DNA of 64,000 bases from CAXBCP01 sp963974055 (lineage in GTDB: Bacteria; Pseudomonadota; Alphaproteobacteria; MPNO01; UBA830): assembly GCA_963974055.1 (NCBI GenBank), contig CAXBCP010000015.1, positions 1 through 64,000 of the forward strand, in the 5' to 3' direction. The translations under genes and the position numbers were made by a program. The first letter of the stretch is position 1. Each line of letters opens with the position of its first letter. Below the pieces are notes generated by a model. That model searched no databases. It was given only the letters and a program-made list of their open reading frames with translations, and was not told where the DNA came from. Positions 7,578 through 17,082 of this stretch are shown piece by piece.

Positions 7578-8897
7578 TCAGCACTTGGCGCCTTTCATGC
7601 CGCCTTCGAGCCACTCGATAGAGCCGACTCCGTCCGGCGGATTAACGCATTCGGGCGGGAAAATAACGATATCCTTCAGAACCATTTCGTTCCGCTTGTC
7701 GTCCCATACGGTCACGCCCCAACGGTCGTCGGTCGTCGCCTGGTGTCCTTTGGAGAGAGACATTTTGACGTCGCCCGTAAAGCTCGGGAATGTCGCGCCG
7801 GTCAGGGCTTCGATGACCTGATCGGTGGTCGGGAACTGGCCGGCTTTCTTTGCGGCGGCGTCATATGCGTATTTCGCCGCGATGAAGCCCTGCGCGTACT
7901 GGTAAGCAGGCTGTGAGGGAGGTTCGCCATAGGCTTTGCGGTACTCCGTCTGGAACCACTTGTTCACCGGGCTCGGATCGTCAACCACGTACATGCCGTA
8001 CGGACCACGCGTGCCGACCATGATTCCCTGCGGGAAATTTTTCCCGAGGCGATAGGCGACTGTCTCACCCACGGTCAGCACGAATTCCTTCCGCTTGAAC
8101 AGACCGCGCGCCGATGCCTGTCCGATAAAGGCTTCAAGATCGCCGCCCCAGAAGCTGGAATGCACCACGTTTTCGCGTGACCGGGACAGCGCCGAAATTT
8201 CGGTGCCGTACTGGCCCGAGAACAGTTTCGGGAACTGCGGCTTTCCGGAAGCCTTGGCGTCCGGCACCAGGGTCTTCATCGCCAGCACGAAATCACGCCA
8301 GGAATCCTGGCCCCAGGCGTAGTTCTGGTTGATCCCGACGAAGCCTTTGACCTTGTCTTTCATCTTGGCCGCGATATAGCGCGCTGCCGAAACGTTGTTG
8401 GCGGTCGCAGTGTTGATCGTCCGGAAGACGTATTTCGGGTCCTTATTGATGTCTTCAAAGACGCGCGGCGTGCCGCAGACCGTCTGAATCGTCAGGATTT
8501 TGAGCTCTTCGGACACATTCGTCGTTGCGGCACAGGTGCCCGACGAGATGATACCGATAATCGCGTCTACATTGTCCTTCTGGACCTTGTTGCGCAGTTC
8601 CGTGACCTGCTTGGTCCCCCCGCCTGCTTCGTCGTAGACGAGCAATTCGATCTGGCGGCCGGCAAGTCCCTTGGTATTGTAGGGGGCCGGAAGCTCTCCA
8701 TTGTTGATCCCGCGGACGAGGAGTTCGGAGCCGTTCTTCGCCGGGATGCCGAACGCGGGTGCCGCGGCGCCGGTCAGGAATGTCGGTGTGCCGATTTTAA
8801 CGGTTTGCGCAACAGCGGTACCGCCGACCAATGCAACCGCACCGGCGACCGCCACGCCTAAAAAGTGCGCAGGCGTCTTGGATGTAACAAACTTCAT
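7578..8897 (-). CDS. Periplasmic binding protein of the Liv-type ABC transporter
   Basis: This 439-residue LivK-type (type I periplasmic-binding fold) protein has a signal peptide ending around GGTAVAQ|TVKIG. The mature chain contains family landmarks such as PTFLTGAAAP near its start, VDAIIGIISSGTC and the NYAWGQDSWRDF segment. The start is set at ATG 8897 because GGGAGG lies just upstream; the frame itself extends to 8930. It is first in the minus-strand unit with livHMGF. The ligand cannot be read from sequence; at 439 residues it is longer than E. coli LivK, like many binding proteins for amides or aromatic acids. Confidence 0.85.
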   Translation of the reverse strand: MKFVTSKTPAHFLGVAVAGAVALVGGTAVAQTVKIGTPTFLTGAAAPAFGIPAKNGSELLVRGINNGELPAPYNTKGLAGRQIELLVYDEAGGGTKQVTELRNKVQKDNVDAIIGIISSGTCAATTNVSEELKILTIQTVCGTPRVFEDINKDPKYVFRTINTATANNVSAARYIAAKMKDKVKGFVGINQNYAWGQDSWRDFVLAMKTLVPDAKASGKPQFPKLFSGQYGTEISALSRSRENVVHSSFWGGDLEAFIGQASARGLFKRKEFVLTVGETVAYRLGKNFPQGIMVGTRGPYGMYVVDDPSPVNKWFQTEYRKAYGEPPSQPAYQYAQGFIAAKYAYDAAAKKAGQFPTTDQVIEALTGATFPSFTGDVKMSLSKGHQATTDDRWGVTVWDDKRNEMVLKDIVIFPPECVNPPDGVGSIEWLEGGMKGAKC

Positions 8898-9029
8898 TTG
8901 GACCCTCCCAATGTGGTCATGTGAATGCAATTTATTGCCTTTTGCGGCCGCCTTAGGCCGATCCGCGGAAAACTGTACAGAAATCAGAGAAAAGGTCCAG
9001 TCCCGGAAATTCCCGGAAACGCGGGATAT

Positions 9030-10418
9030 TTATTCCTTAGACCTCAAAGCATCGAACAGGATTGCAGGATCTTTGAGCCGGTCCAACCGGGCGACCGCAT
9101 CTTCAAGCGCCGCAATCCTGTCCGCCGGATGCCCGCCAAACGCCGCGCATTGCCGGAACTTGCCGGCGACATCTTCGAAGGACATCGGTGCCCGGGTGCT
9201 GCCGCGCGCATAGTCCGACCGGCCCGATATCACGCGCCCGTCATCGAGCACGACGTCGATCAGCGTCGTGACATTCGTATAGCCCTCCCCGGCACTGGCA
9301 TAGGCGGTGTAATCGACCCGGCGCATCATCTCCTGGACGTCTGGCCGCCTGACGTTCTCGGTGGCGAATTCGGCAAGTCCCGCCTGCCCTGCGAGCGCGA
9401 TAATCGACAGGGTAAATTCCATGGAGAACTTCGCCTGCATGCCGTCCGCAGGATCGTGGTGAATCAGGGTTTTCAGGACCCGCTCGTTGGTTTGCACCGA
9501 AATGCGGGAAATCCGATCGGGCGCGATTGCGTTTTGTTTCAGCAGATCCAGCAGGCACCCGGCACCCGGATGGGTCAGTGCCCCGTTCGGATGCGGCTTG
9601 ATCCACACGCCCGGGTTTTCGAATACCCAGGGCGCCCCGAGCTTGCCGGCAATCTCGCCGGGGTCGAACCCGCCCGCAGCGGCGGCGAAATAGCCGACCG
9701 GGCCGTCCAGCGCGTCGTCGGCCGCGGTCAGGCCGCGGGCGGCCAGATCGGCCGCGACGATTCCGTTCTCCGCCGCCTGCGCCGGGTGCAGGATTTCCGC
9801 CATCGCCCCGAAATTCCGACGGATGCCGTTCGCCTGGCTGGCGGCGATGCCGATCGCGTGTATCGTTTCAGGCCGGCCCAGTCGGCGCAGCCTTGCGATC
9901 GCGCAGACGGCGCCGAACACGTTCATTGTACCGGTGGTGTGAAATCCGTCTCCATAGTGACGGGCAGCTATGGCATGGTTCAGACGCGACGAAACCTCCA
10001 TCCCGACCAGATAGGCTTCGATAAAGTCGCGGCAGGACGCGCCCGATACCTGGCCGGCGGCAAGAACGGCGGGAAGGACCGCGCCACTGGCATGGATACC
10101 GCCGGTGCGGTCCGGCCGGACCTGCGGCGCGGTGTCGTCGAAATTATCGGCGTGTATGGCCGTCGCGTTTGCGAAAGCGGCGAATCGCGGCGGGGCGGAC
10201 TGCAGGGTGCCGAAAACCGCGGCGCCGTTGCCCGTCAGTCCCTGGGCAGCATGATGATCGCGCACGATCCGCGCGGCCCCTGACACCGACCCGGCAAGGG
10301 CCAGACCCAGCGTATCGAGAATATGGATCTTCGCGCGGTCGACAACACCGTCCGGGATGTCGGCAAACGCCACTGTGCGCGTGAAGTCTGCAAGTGCCGC
10401 CGTTACCTCGCCGGTCAT
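9030..10418 (-). CDS. MmgE/PrpD family protein
   Basis: This 462-residue protein belongs to the MmgE/PrpD fold, which includes 2-methylcitrate dehydratase and itaconyl/aconitate isomerase-type enzymes. Supporting blocks are HILDTLGLALAGS, the AIHADNFDDTAP segment, EAYLVGMEVSSRLN and the GFHTTGTMNVFGAV block, all typical. The start is ATG 10418 with AGGGAGAG upstream; an upstream ATG at 10451 has no ribosome site. No methylcitrate synthase or PrpB-like lyase lies nearby, so a propionate role is not supported. Its 5' end faces a divergent ThDP enzyme, suggesting joint regulation. Confidence 0.85.
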   Translation of the reverse strand: MTGEVTAALADFTRTVAFADIPDGVVDRAKIHILDTLGLALAGSVSGAARIVRDHHAAQGLTGNGAAVFGTLQSAPPRFAAFANATAIHADNFDDTAPQVRPDRTGGIHASGAVLPAVLAAGQVSGASCRDFIEAYLVGMEVSSRLNHAIAARHYGDGFHTTGTMNVFGAVCAIARLRRLGRPETIHAIGIAASQANGIRRNFGAMAEILHPAQAAENGIVAADLAARGLTAADDALDGPVGYFAAAAGGFDPGEIAGKLGAPWVFENPGVWIKPHPNGALTHPGAGCLLDLLKQNAIAPDRISRISVQTNERVLKTLIHHDPADGMQAKFSMEFTLSIIALAGQAGLAEFATENVRRPDVQEMMRRVDYTAYASAGEGYTNVTTLIDVVLDDGRVISGRSDYARGSTRAPMSFEDVAGKFRQCAAFGGHPADRIAALEDAVARLDRLKDPAILFDALRSKE

Positions 10419-10498
10419 CGAGAACTCTCCCTTACCTATTTCAGCAAACATACTATTATGCGCGCCTCGTCGACACCTCAGCCCGATCGGATTTTATT

Positions 10499-12103
10499 TT
10501 GAACTGCTCTGACGTTATCACCGGCTATCTCGAAGCCGCCGGCATCAAACATATTTTCGGTTATCCGGGCGATCCGAGCGTGGAGCTTCTCGAAACCGCG
10601 CGGCGCAACGGCATCGAGTTCGTGCTGGCGCGGCGCGAAGGCACTGCCGGACTCATGGCCGCCGCCTATGGGCAGATCACCGGCAAACCGGGGGTCTGCC
10701 TGTCGACCCTGGGGCCGGGCTCGTCCAACCTGGTGAATGCCGTCGCATCGGCAAAGCTCGACCGGACGCCGATGATCGCCCTGTCGGGCCAGATCGACGC
10801 CAAACGCGAACATACGTTCACACACCAGGTGCTGGACCACAACGCGATGTTCGCCCCTATCAGCAAATGGGCGGCCCCGATCCGCCCCGATACGGTCGCA
10901 ACCGTTATGCGCCGCGCCCTGCGGACAGCGGTTGCGGAACGTCCGGGGCCGGTACATGTCACGACCGGTGCCGATGTCGTGGGCGCGGACGCCACCGACA
11001 CGGAGATCCGCCTGCCGCCGCTCCACCGCATCGGCGGCGGGTTCGAGATTTTTGCGACAGACCGAACGGCGGACCCGGCCAAATACCTGAAAAATGCCAA
11101 ACGGCCGGTGATCGTCGTCGGCATAGCGGCGGTACGCGGGGACGCAACCGAGGCGATTTCCGCACTCGCGGAAGAATACGGCTGCCCGGTCGTCGTCGCC
11201 CCGATGGCAAAAGGCGTGATCTCCGAAGATCATCCGTATTATGCCGGCACGCTCGACATGGCCTGCAACCAGTTTGTCTGGGATTTCCTGGCCGGGGCCG
11301 ACCTGATCCTGGCCGTCGGGTTCGATCCGGTCGAACTCATCAAGCCATGGACACCGGGCGCCCCGGTCATCCACATCGATTCGACGCCGAACACCGACCA
11401 GATTTACGCAGCAGACATTGAAATGGTCGGCGATATCGCCGCAGCGCTGGACCACCTGCGGGAATATATCGGCGAGGGCGCCCGCTGGCGCGAGGCCGAA
11501 CTGAGCGCCCATCGCGACAGGCTGCAGGCCCTCTATTACGCCGGCAAGGTCGCCGGCAAACTGAACCCGACCGATGTGGTGGACGTCGCCCGGGCGGCGA
11601 TGCCGCGGGACACCGTCGTGACCACGGATGTGGGTTCGCACAAGCTGCTGGTCGGACAGGGCTGGACCACCTACGCGCCGAAAGGCGTGCTGATGTCGAA
11701 CGGGCTGTCATCGATGGGCTATTCGCTGCCCGCCGCGATAACCGCCAAAATGCTGATGCCGGAACGTGAAATCGTGTGCTTTACCGGCGACGGCGGACTG
11801 GCGATGGTCCAGGGCGAACTGCGTCTCGCCGCCAGCCTGAAACTCGGCATGAAGGTTATCGTCTTCTGCGACAACAGCCTGAACCGGATCGAACTGAAAC
11901 AGATGGCGCGTCAATACCCGTCATCGGGCACGACCATCGACCCGACGGATGTCGTGAAACTGTCGGAATCAATGGCCTGCGACGCCATCGAAGCCGACAC
12001 GATTGCCGGCCTCGAACAGGCGCTGACGGCGCCCCAGGCGCCGGACAGGCCGCTGGTCATTGCCGCGAATATCGATCCGGCGCAATACGTCGCGCAGTTT
12101 TAG
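10499..12103 (+). CDS. Thiamine-diphosphate-dependent enzyme (acetolactate synthase/decarboxylase superfamily)
   Basis: This protein of about 534 residues has the three-domain ThDP layout. The PYR domain contains GYPGDPSVELLE and the catalytic-glutamate motif ARREGTAGLMAAAYG. A central FAD/nucleotide-like domain follows, and the PP domain has GDGGLAMVQGE leading to VFCDNSLN. No ATG or GTG lies at the expected N-terminus. TTG at 10499 gives a natural start (MNCSDVITGYLEAAG), whereas GTG at 10394 would overlap the divergent MmgE/PrpD gene. Substrate unknown; oxalyl-CoA decarboxylase, acetolactate synthase and 2-oxoacid decarboxylases share the fold. Confidence 0.8.
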   Translation: MNCSDVITGYLEAAGIKHIFGYPGDPSVELLETARRNGIEFVLARREGTAGLMAAAYGQITGKPGVCLSTLGPGSSNLVNAVASAKLDRTPMIALSGQIDAKREHTFTHQVLDHNAMFAPISKWAAPIRPDTVATVMRRALRTAVAERPGPVHVTTGADVVGADATDTEIRLPPLHRIGGGFEIFATDRTADPAKYLKNAKRPVIVVGIAAVRGDATEAISALAEEYGCPVVVAPMAKGVISEDHPYYAGTLDMACNQFVWDFLAGADLILAVGFDPVELIKPWTPGAPVIHIDSTPNTDQIYAADIEMVGDIAAALDHLREYIGEGARWREAELSAHRDRLQALYYAGKVAGKLNPTDVVDVARAAMPRDTVVTTDVGSHKLLVGQGWTTYAPKGVLMSNGLSSMGYSLPAAITAKMLMPEREIVCFTGDGGLAMVQGELRLAASLKLGMKVIVFCDNSLNRIELKQMARQYPSSGTTIDPTDVVKLSESMACDAIEADTIAGLEQALTAPQAPDRPLVIAANIDPAQYVAQF

Positions 12104-12184
12104 GCCACAGGCAGTGCTGGGCGTGTCTATCATTCGTTGCGCAATCGATTACGTTTTAGTCAAAAGTGTTCGCGATACCTCGTG

Positions 12185-13858
12185 ATGAGCATCGGGTCAC
12201 CCCTATTTTTTCTCGCCTGTTTCGTTGCCGGGATAATCTGTTTTCACAAGGACCGGCCTTATTGGAAAATCGGTTTTCTTGCCTTCAACTTTGGTTTTGT
12301 TGCGACTTTTTTCAGCACTGTCGAAACGATCCTCCCCCTCGCCCTCTTTTGCATCTCAGGGTTCGTCGCTATTCGGATATCCGAACGTTACAGGGGCATA
12401 GCGGCGCTTTGGGCCATAATTCTCGCCCTGCTCATTCTTTTCATTTTCCTGAAAAAGTACGAAATCACAGGCAGCCAGGCGGCTTTCGAATTCGATTACC
12501 CGACCATCGGACTATCTTACATCCTCTTCCGCATCCTTCATCTAGTCATAGATTCCCGCGAAGGAACAATAAATCGATCGCCAACACTTCTCGAGTATCT
12601 CAATTACGTTTTGTTTTTTCTTACGTTTGTGTCGGGGCCGATCAACCGGTTCAACGAGTTTCAGGAGGACCACGACAGCAGACCCCGCAATATCCCCGGC
12701 AACGAAATTGCCGCGGCACTCGACCGAATTGTCGTCGGACTTCTGAAAGTATTTTTGGTTTCTGTCTGCGCCTATCAGGTATATCTGAATCTACCCCTGA
12801 CGATCGCCAGCGACCCTCCCGGAACAGGCTTTGCGTTACGCTTGCCGGATATCGTTCAATTCTGGTTTTCGACGGATGCCGGGGACAGCACCCTGCGCTT
12901 CAGTCTCCGTTACATGCTCCGCTGCTTCGCTTTCCTAGTATACATGTACTTCAACTTTTCAGGATACATGGACATTGTCATCGGCGTCGGCCGGTTGCTT
13001 GGATTCAGAATTCCCGAAAACTTTAATGCCCCGTTCGCGGCGAACAGCTTCATGGAATTCTGGTCGCGCTGGCATATCACGCTTTCCGACTGGTTTCGCA
13101 CATACCTGTTCAACCCTTTACTCAAAACGCTTGCCGCGAACACATCATCGCGCAATGCGGGTCCCTATCTCGCAGTACCGTCGTTTTTTGTAACGTTCTT
13201 CATCATGGGTATCTGGCACGGCACCACGCCTGCCTTCGTGGTCTACGGTTTAATGCTCGCCGTCGGCGTCAGTGTAAACATGGCTTTCAAGACCTTTATG
13301 CAGCGACTTCTGGGACGCAAGGTTTACAATTCGTATTCCGGCAGAACCGTTTGCAAGAACATTTCACGCGCAACGATGATCGCCTTTTTTGCGTTCAGCC
13401 TCAGCTGTTTATGGCTCGACGCTTCAGAAATCGCCCGGTTAGTCTCGGTTTTGGGAATGTTCGGTGTATTAAAAATTTGGATAACCGCTTCTTTTGCCAC
13501 GTTTCTGGCAGTCGTCGCATGGGATTTCGCCGAACGTTGCATAATGTACCGGTCGCACCTGACAACCGATTTCCTGTTCATCACGGGAATCGTTTTTCTC
13601 GCGTCGGTTTGGGGTGATGTCGGCGGTTTCAAATCGTTGTTGGTAGACTTGACCGGACTTGCATTGCCAGCGCCGTTCTTCGCGCTTATGGGCGCTTCGC
13701 TGATCCTGTTGAGCGGGCGGCTAAAGCTGATCACGGCAATACAGTTGGAAGACGTAAGGCCTCATCTTCGTCGCATTTCAATGCACGTACTATTCTTTTT
13801 CCTGGCCCTCCTGATGCAGACCGGCACCGTCCCCGAATTTGTCTACAAAGGTTTTTAA
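12185..13858 (+). CDS. MBOAT-family membrane O-acyltransferase (AlgI/DltB-like)
   Basis: This 557-residue protein has about twelve hydrophobic helices. It carries MBOAT landmarks: FVSGPINRF on the first cytosolic loop, FWSRWHITLSDWFRTYLFNPL in the middle (key residues WSRWH and SDWFR) and GIWHGTTPAFVVYG with the catalytic-type His345. AlgI and DltB homologues transfer an acyl group from a cytosolic donor to an extracytoplasmic acceptor together with an SGNH or DltD-like partner, which is exactly the next gene. ATG 12185 is chosen; the open frame extends to a TTG at 12137. It opens an AT-richer six-gene unit and has an AlgI-like length, slightly longer than usual. Confidence 0.85.
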   Translation: MSIGSPLFFLACFVAGIICFHKDRPYWKIGFLAFNFGFVATFFSTVETILPLALFCISGFVAIRISERYRGIAALWAIILALLILFIFLKKYEITGSQAAFEFDYPTIGLSYILFRILHLVIDSREGTINRSPTLLEYLNYVLFFLTFVSGPINRFNEFQEDHDSRPRNIPGNEIAAALDRIVVGLLKVFLVSVCAYQVYLNLPLTIASDPPGTGFALRLPDIVQFWFSTDAGDSTLRFSLRYMLRCFAFLVYMYFNFSGYMDIVIGVGRLLGFRIPENFNAPFAANSFMEFWSRWHITLSDWFRTYLFNPLLKTLAANTSSRNAGPYLAVPSFFVTFFIMGIWHGTTPAFVVYGLMLAVGVSVNMAFKTFMQRLLGRKVYNSYSGRTVCKNISRATMIAFFAFSLSCLWLDASEIARLVSVLGMFGVLKIWITASFATFLAVVAWDFAERCIMYRSHLTTDFLFITGIVFLASVWGDVGGFKSLLVDLTGLALPAPFFALMGASLILLSGRLKLITAIQLEDVRPHLRRISMHVLFFFLALLMQTGTVPEFVYKGF

Positions 13859-13863
13859 GCACG

Positions 13864-14904
13864 ATGGGCCCGATTATCCGACAGACCTTAATTGTCATTC
13901 TGCCGACCGTGGCCGCATACATGGCGTTGCTGGTCCTGTCTTTCGTCCTCTACCCTCAGTCACCAGGACGGATGCTCGACCCGGTTAAGGCCAGAGATAC
14001 ATTTCTACGAACTCCGCCAGCATACCTGACCTACGGGAGCAGCGCGGTAGCACGTAGCGGCAGAACGGTCGTCCTGCTCGGTCCTTCAAATGTCAGTTTC
14101 GGGTTTCGCCCAAACGTCCTGAATGCCCATTTTCCGGATCTGACCTTCCACAATATGTCTCTTGGCGGCACCAATATCGAAGGCATGGCTGCCATGGCCG
14201 ATCTGGTCAGAGCCATGCGGACAGATCGCGACTTGACCGATGTCATTTTCGTCGCCGGCCTGTGGTATGGAGAATTTCAGCACAACGAGGCACTGCGGGA
14301 ACGAACTCCCGTCGCGCAACAGATGATGCGGTTCGGTTTGTTTGAGCGCGCAGACGACGGATATCGGCGCACGCTGCCCCTGCGATTATTCGAAGTGTCG
14401 GTCGAGGCGCTGAGACCGTACTTTCTGGTCCGGTCTATTCTCACAAGGGATGGCCTGTTATTCGGGGATGACGATACCGGGCTTCTGAAAACGCGCGGCA
14501 ACCAGAAGTTGGTTTGCACCGACAGGCTGAGAAACGGCTTTCGCTCCGCCTCATCCGGCTCACTGAAACAATACGGCTCGAGCCAGTTTGACGCGCTTGT
14601 CGAATTCGCACGGGAAGTCCAAGTGCTCGGTGGAAAGCTCGTACTGATTGATTTACCCAATCCCCGCTGCATGACGGATGTCGATTCTGTCTGGCGTGAG
14701 TATCAGATCGAAAAGCGCCCATTTCTGACCAGAGCCAGAATGCACGGAGCGTTGTATTGGAATTTTCAGGATATCAATGAAGATCGATACTTTATGGACG
14801 GCACTCATCCCAATACTGCCGGCACGATTGAAATCGAGGCTCGTTTTTCTGCCGGATTGGCAAAGGAAATCGGCACGCTCTTTACCGAATCCCCTCCTCA
14901 CTGA
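13864..14904 (+). CDS. Membrane-anchored SGNH-hydrolase-like acyltransferase partner
   Basis: This 346-residue protein has one N-terminal membrane helix (about residues 7-31) and a large periplasmic domain. Block I reads LLGPSNVSFGF, with a candidate nucleophile Ser75. A Gly-rich LGGTNIEG block follows, and the C-terminal DGTHPN motif provides Asp312 and His315. These are the Ser-Asp-His positions of SGNH, AlgJ/AlgX and DltD-like proteins. It lies 5 bases after the MBOAT stop, so the pair probably works as a transfer complex: MBOAT crosses the membrane and the SGNH protein hands the acyl group to the final acceptor. A lipase or esterase role is the alternative. Confidence 0.75.
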   Translation: MGPIIRQTLIVILPTVAAYMALLVLSFVLYPQSPGRMLDPVKARDTFLRTPPAYLTYGSSAVARSGRTVVLLGPSNVSFGFRPNVLNAHFPDLTFHNMSLGGTNIEGMAAMADLVRAMRTDRDLTDVIFVAGLWYGEFQHNEALRERTPVAQQMMRFGLFERADDGYRRTLPLRLFEVSVEALRPYFLVRSILTRDGLLFGDDDTGLLKTRGNQKLVCTDRLRNGFRSASSGSLKQYGSSQFDALVEFAREVQVLGGKLVLIDLPNPRCMTDVDSVWREYQIEKRPFLTRARMHGALYWNFQDINEDRYFMDGTHPNTAGTIEIEARFSAGLAKEIGTLFTESPPH

Positions 14905-14969
14905 GTGGTTTACATACGGCGAAAAGGCTTTACTTTCCGGGTTTTGTTGAAATAAGTGAGAGCATTCCT

Positions 14970-15419
14970 TTGGTCGCCAATCACATTTGCGCTCTCACAA
15001 TAGATGACTTCCATGAGGGGCTTACAGACTCGATCCAGGTTACCGTCGCAACATCGGATATTGATGCCTTTGCAGCACTGACGGGCGATATCAGCCCGCT
15101 TCACATGGATAGCGCCTTTGCCCAAAGGCGCGGTTTCGCCAAGCGCGTCGCACACGGGGCCCTGATCTGCGGCTATACATCCCGCCTTTTCGGTGTCCAT
15201 TTCCCTGGAAAGAACTGTATACTTCAGTCGTTGCGTACGAATTTCGCGTCGCCTGTATATGAAGGCGATCAAATTGAAATAAAAGCCGAGGTCAAACAGG
15301 TGTCCGAAGCCATGGGCGTAGTTGTCCTTTCAATCTCCGCAATGCGTAACGCGGATAGCGAGATAGTGATGCGCGGACAGGCGCAGATTGGATTTACCAA
15401 GGATAAAGACGCAGAATGA
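14970..15419 (+). CDS. MaoC-like (R)-hydratase/dehydratase, hot-dog fold
   Basis: This 149-residue single hot-dog domain contains the hydratase-2 motif: Asp in TGDISPLHMD (about residues 41-50) with the His five residues later, then RGFAKRVAHGALICGY. Family enzymes hydrate or dehydrate 3-hydroxyacyl thioesters on CoA or ACP. The start is TTG at 14970, with GTGAGAG upstream as a ribosome site; no in-frame ATG precedes the conserved domain. Its stop overlaps the radical SAM gene by ATGA. With an ACP three genes downstream, an ACP-bound substrate is the natural inference. Confidence 0.8.
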   Translation: MVANHICALTIDDFHEGLTDSIQVTVATSDIDAFAALTGDISPLHMDSAFAQRRGFAKRVAHGALICGYTSRLFGVHFPGKNCILQSLRTNFASPVYEGDQIEIKAEVKQVSEAMGVVVLSISAMRNADSEIVMRGQAQIGFTKDKDAE

Positions 15420-17053
15420 ATGACTACGATATTATCCTGATCGCTCAGTCCGATGTTGTGGAATACGACACTTATTCCGAGTTTCCGGTAGATCGTCTGG
15501 AATTGTTCGAGACGATGGTCTACCCGCGGATGGTCCGCTACAAGGACAAATTCCGCAGCCATCTCGACATCCTAAACGACGCGAAGCACGGAAAATTTTA
15601 TTCCGACGCCGGCTATGCCGATCGGCGTGACTTGCTGAACATCTGGAATCTACCGAGCGCGAGCGGCGTGCACCTGGCAAATTTCCTGCTGACCTTTGGT
15701 ATCCGGGTGCGGATCATCAATAATATCGATTCCGAATGGGATCTTTTTGAAGAAGCTTATACCAACAACAAAACACCGCCGCTTATTGGCATTTCGTCGA
15801 CCTTTTACCTTTCATGGACCCAGATTAAGCCTATTGCGAAACGGCTGCGGTCGCTCGACCCGGATATGCAAATTGTACTCGGCGGTGCCTTTACCAATGC
15901 CGCCAGCACACATGACGGCAACCCCGCGTTCGAGAAAATGATGCGGCGCATGGGCATCCGATATGTGCTCCATGCCTTCAACTCCGAAGAAGATCTAAGG
16001 GACCTTATTCTCGCGCTGAAGTCCGGCGGCGATATAGATACGGTCAAAAACCTTTGCTATCTCGACGGATCGGGAGAAAACGCTAAATTTTACGTTACCG
16101 AGACCGGGTGGAATCAGCCGGTGCTGGCCGAAGCGCCGGCCCATTATGACAAGCTCGAAATGCCTTTCCTGAACCGGACGATCCAGATACGGACCGCCTC
16201 GGGGTGTCCGTTCTCCTGCTCTTTCTGTTCTTACCCGGTCACCGCGGGCGGCTGGAAAACGCTTGAAGCAGAACGGGTGCGCGCACATCTGGATTCGATT
16301 TCGCGGATCGGCGGCATCGACAAGATCATTTTCATTGATGACACCTTCAATGTGCCGAAAGAGCGTTTTAAAAGCCTATTGAGGGTGTTCAGCGAATACG
16401 ATTTCGAGTGGTTTTCGTTTCTTCGCGTTCAGTTCGCCGACGAAGAAATCGTATCGATGATGAAGGATTCAGGATGTAAGGGAGTGTATCTCGGCATTGA
16501 ATCCGCAAACGACACCGTACTTCAGAACATGAACAAACGCGCGACACGGGACGAATTCTGCCGGGGGCTGGAGCGCCTGAACCGGCACGGTATACTTTCA
16601 CTGGCTGCCTTCGTTATCGGATTTCCCGGCGAAACCGAGAAAACGATTCGGGACAACATCGAGTTCATCGAGAATTACGGCGTCGATTATTATTCTCTCA
16701 AGGAATTTTTCTATATTCCCGGAACCAAGATCCACACCGAGCGCGATCAGTTTGGACTTACCGGGAACGGTGCCAAATGGCAGCACAACACCATGGATAG
16801 CGACGAAGCAAGCAAGATAAAAATCGATATGTTCCGGACGATAAAGAACAGCACCCATATCGACCCGGACACCAGCCTTTGGTATTTCGCCTATCTTTAT
16901 GATCAGGGCTACGATATCCCGAAAATCAACAAAGCCCAGAAACAGATCAACGAAATTATGACACAGCAATTGGGTGGAAACTTTTCCGACAATCTGCCCT
17001 CCTATGACAGATTGCGCGAAATCATTCGCGGCCGTGAGATCATCCCGGCATAG
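15416..17053 (+). CDS. B12-binding-domain radical SAM enzyme
   Basis: In this 545-residue protein, residues 80-200 form a Rossmann-like cobalamin-binding domain (IGISSTFYLSW, IVLGGAFTNA). There is no DxHxxG base-off motif, so any cobalamin would be bound without a histidine ligand. The radical SAM core has the CX3CX2C cluster motif at Cys264, Cys268 and Cys271 (SGCPFSCSFC), followed by IIFIDDTFN and GVYLGIESAND. A C-terminal domain of about 130 residues follows. The general layout recalls PhpK-type methyltransferases and other class B enzymes, but assignment to one of these is a guess. It could C-, P- or hetero-methylate or rearrange an ACP-bound intermediate. It is translationally coupled to the MaoC gene. 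Confidence 0.8.
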   Translation: MNDYDIILIAQSDVVEYDTYSEFPVDRLELFETMVYPRMVRYKDKFRSHLDILNDAKHGKFYSDAGYADRRDLLNIWNLPSASGVHLANFLLTFGIRVRIINNIDSEWDLFEEAYTNNKTPPLIGISSTFYLSWTQIKPIAKRLRSLDPDMQIVLGGAFTNAASTHDGNPAFEKMMRRMGIRYVLHAFNSEEDLRDLILALKSGGDIDTVKNLCYLDGSGENAKFYVTETGWNQPVLAEAPAHYDKLEMPFLNRTIQIRTASGCPFSCSFCSYPVTAGGWKTLEAERVRAHLDSISRIGGIDKIIFIDDTFNVPKERFKSLLRVFSEYDFEWFSFLRVQFADEEIVSMMKDSGCKGVYLGIESANDTVLQNMNKRATRDEFCRGLERLNRHGILSLAAFVIGFPGETEKTIRDNIEFIENYGVDYYSLKEFFYIPGTKIHTERDQFGLTGNGAKWQHNTMDSDEASKIKIDMFRTIKNSTHIDPDTSLWYFAYLYDQGYDIPKINKAQKQINEIMTQQLGGNFSDNLPSYDRLREIIRGREIIPA

Positions 17054-17082
17054 TTCCTGCCGCAAAAAACACGGACGAGATA

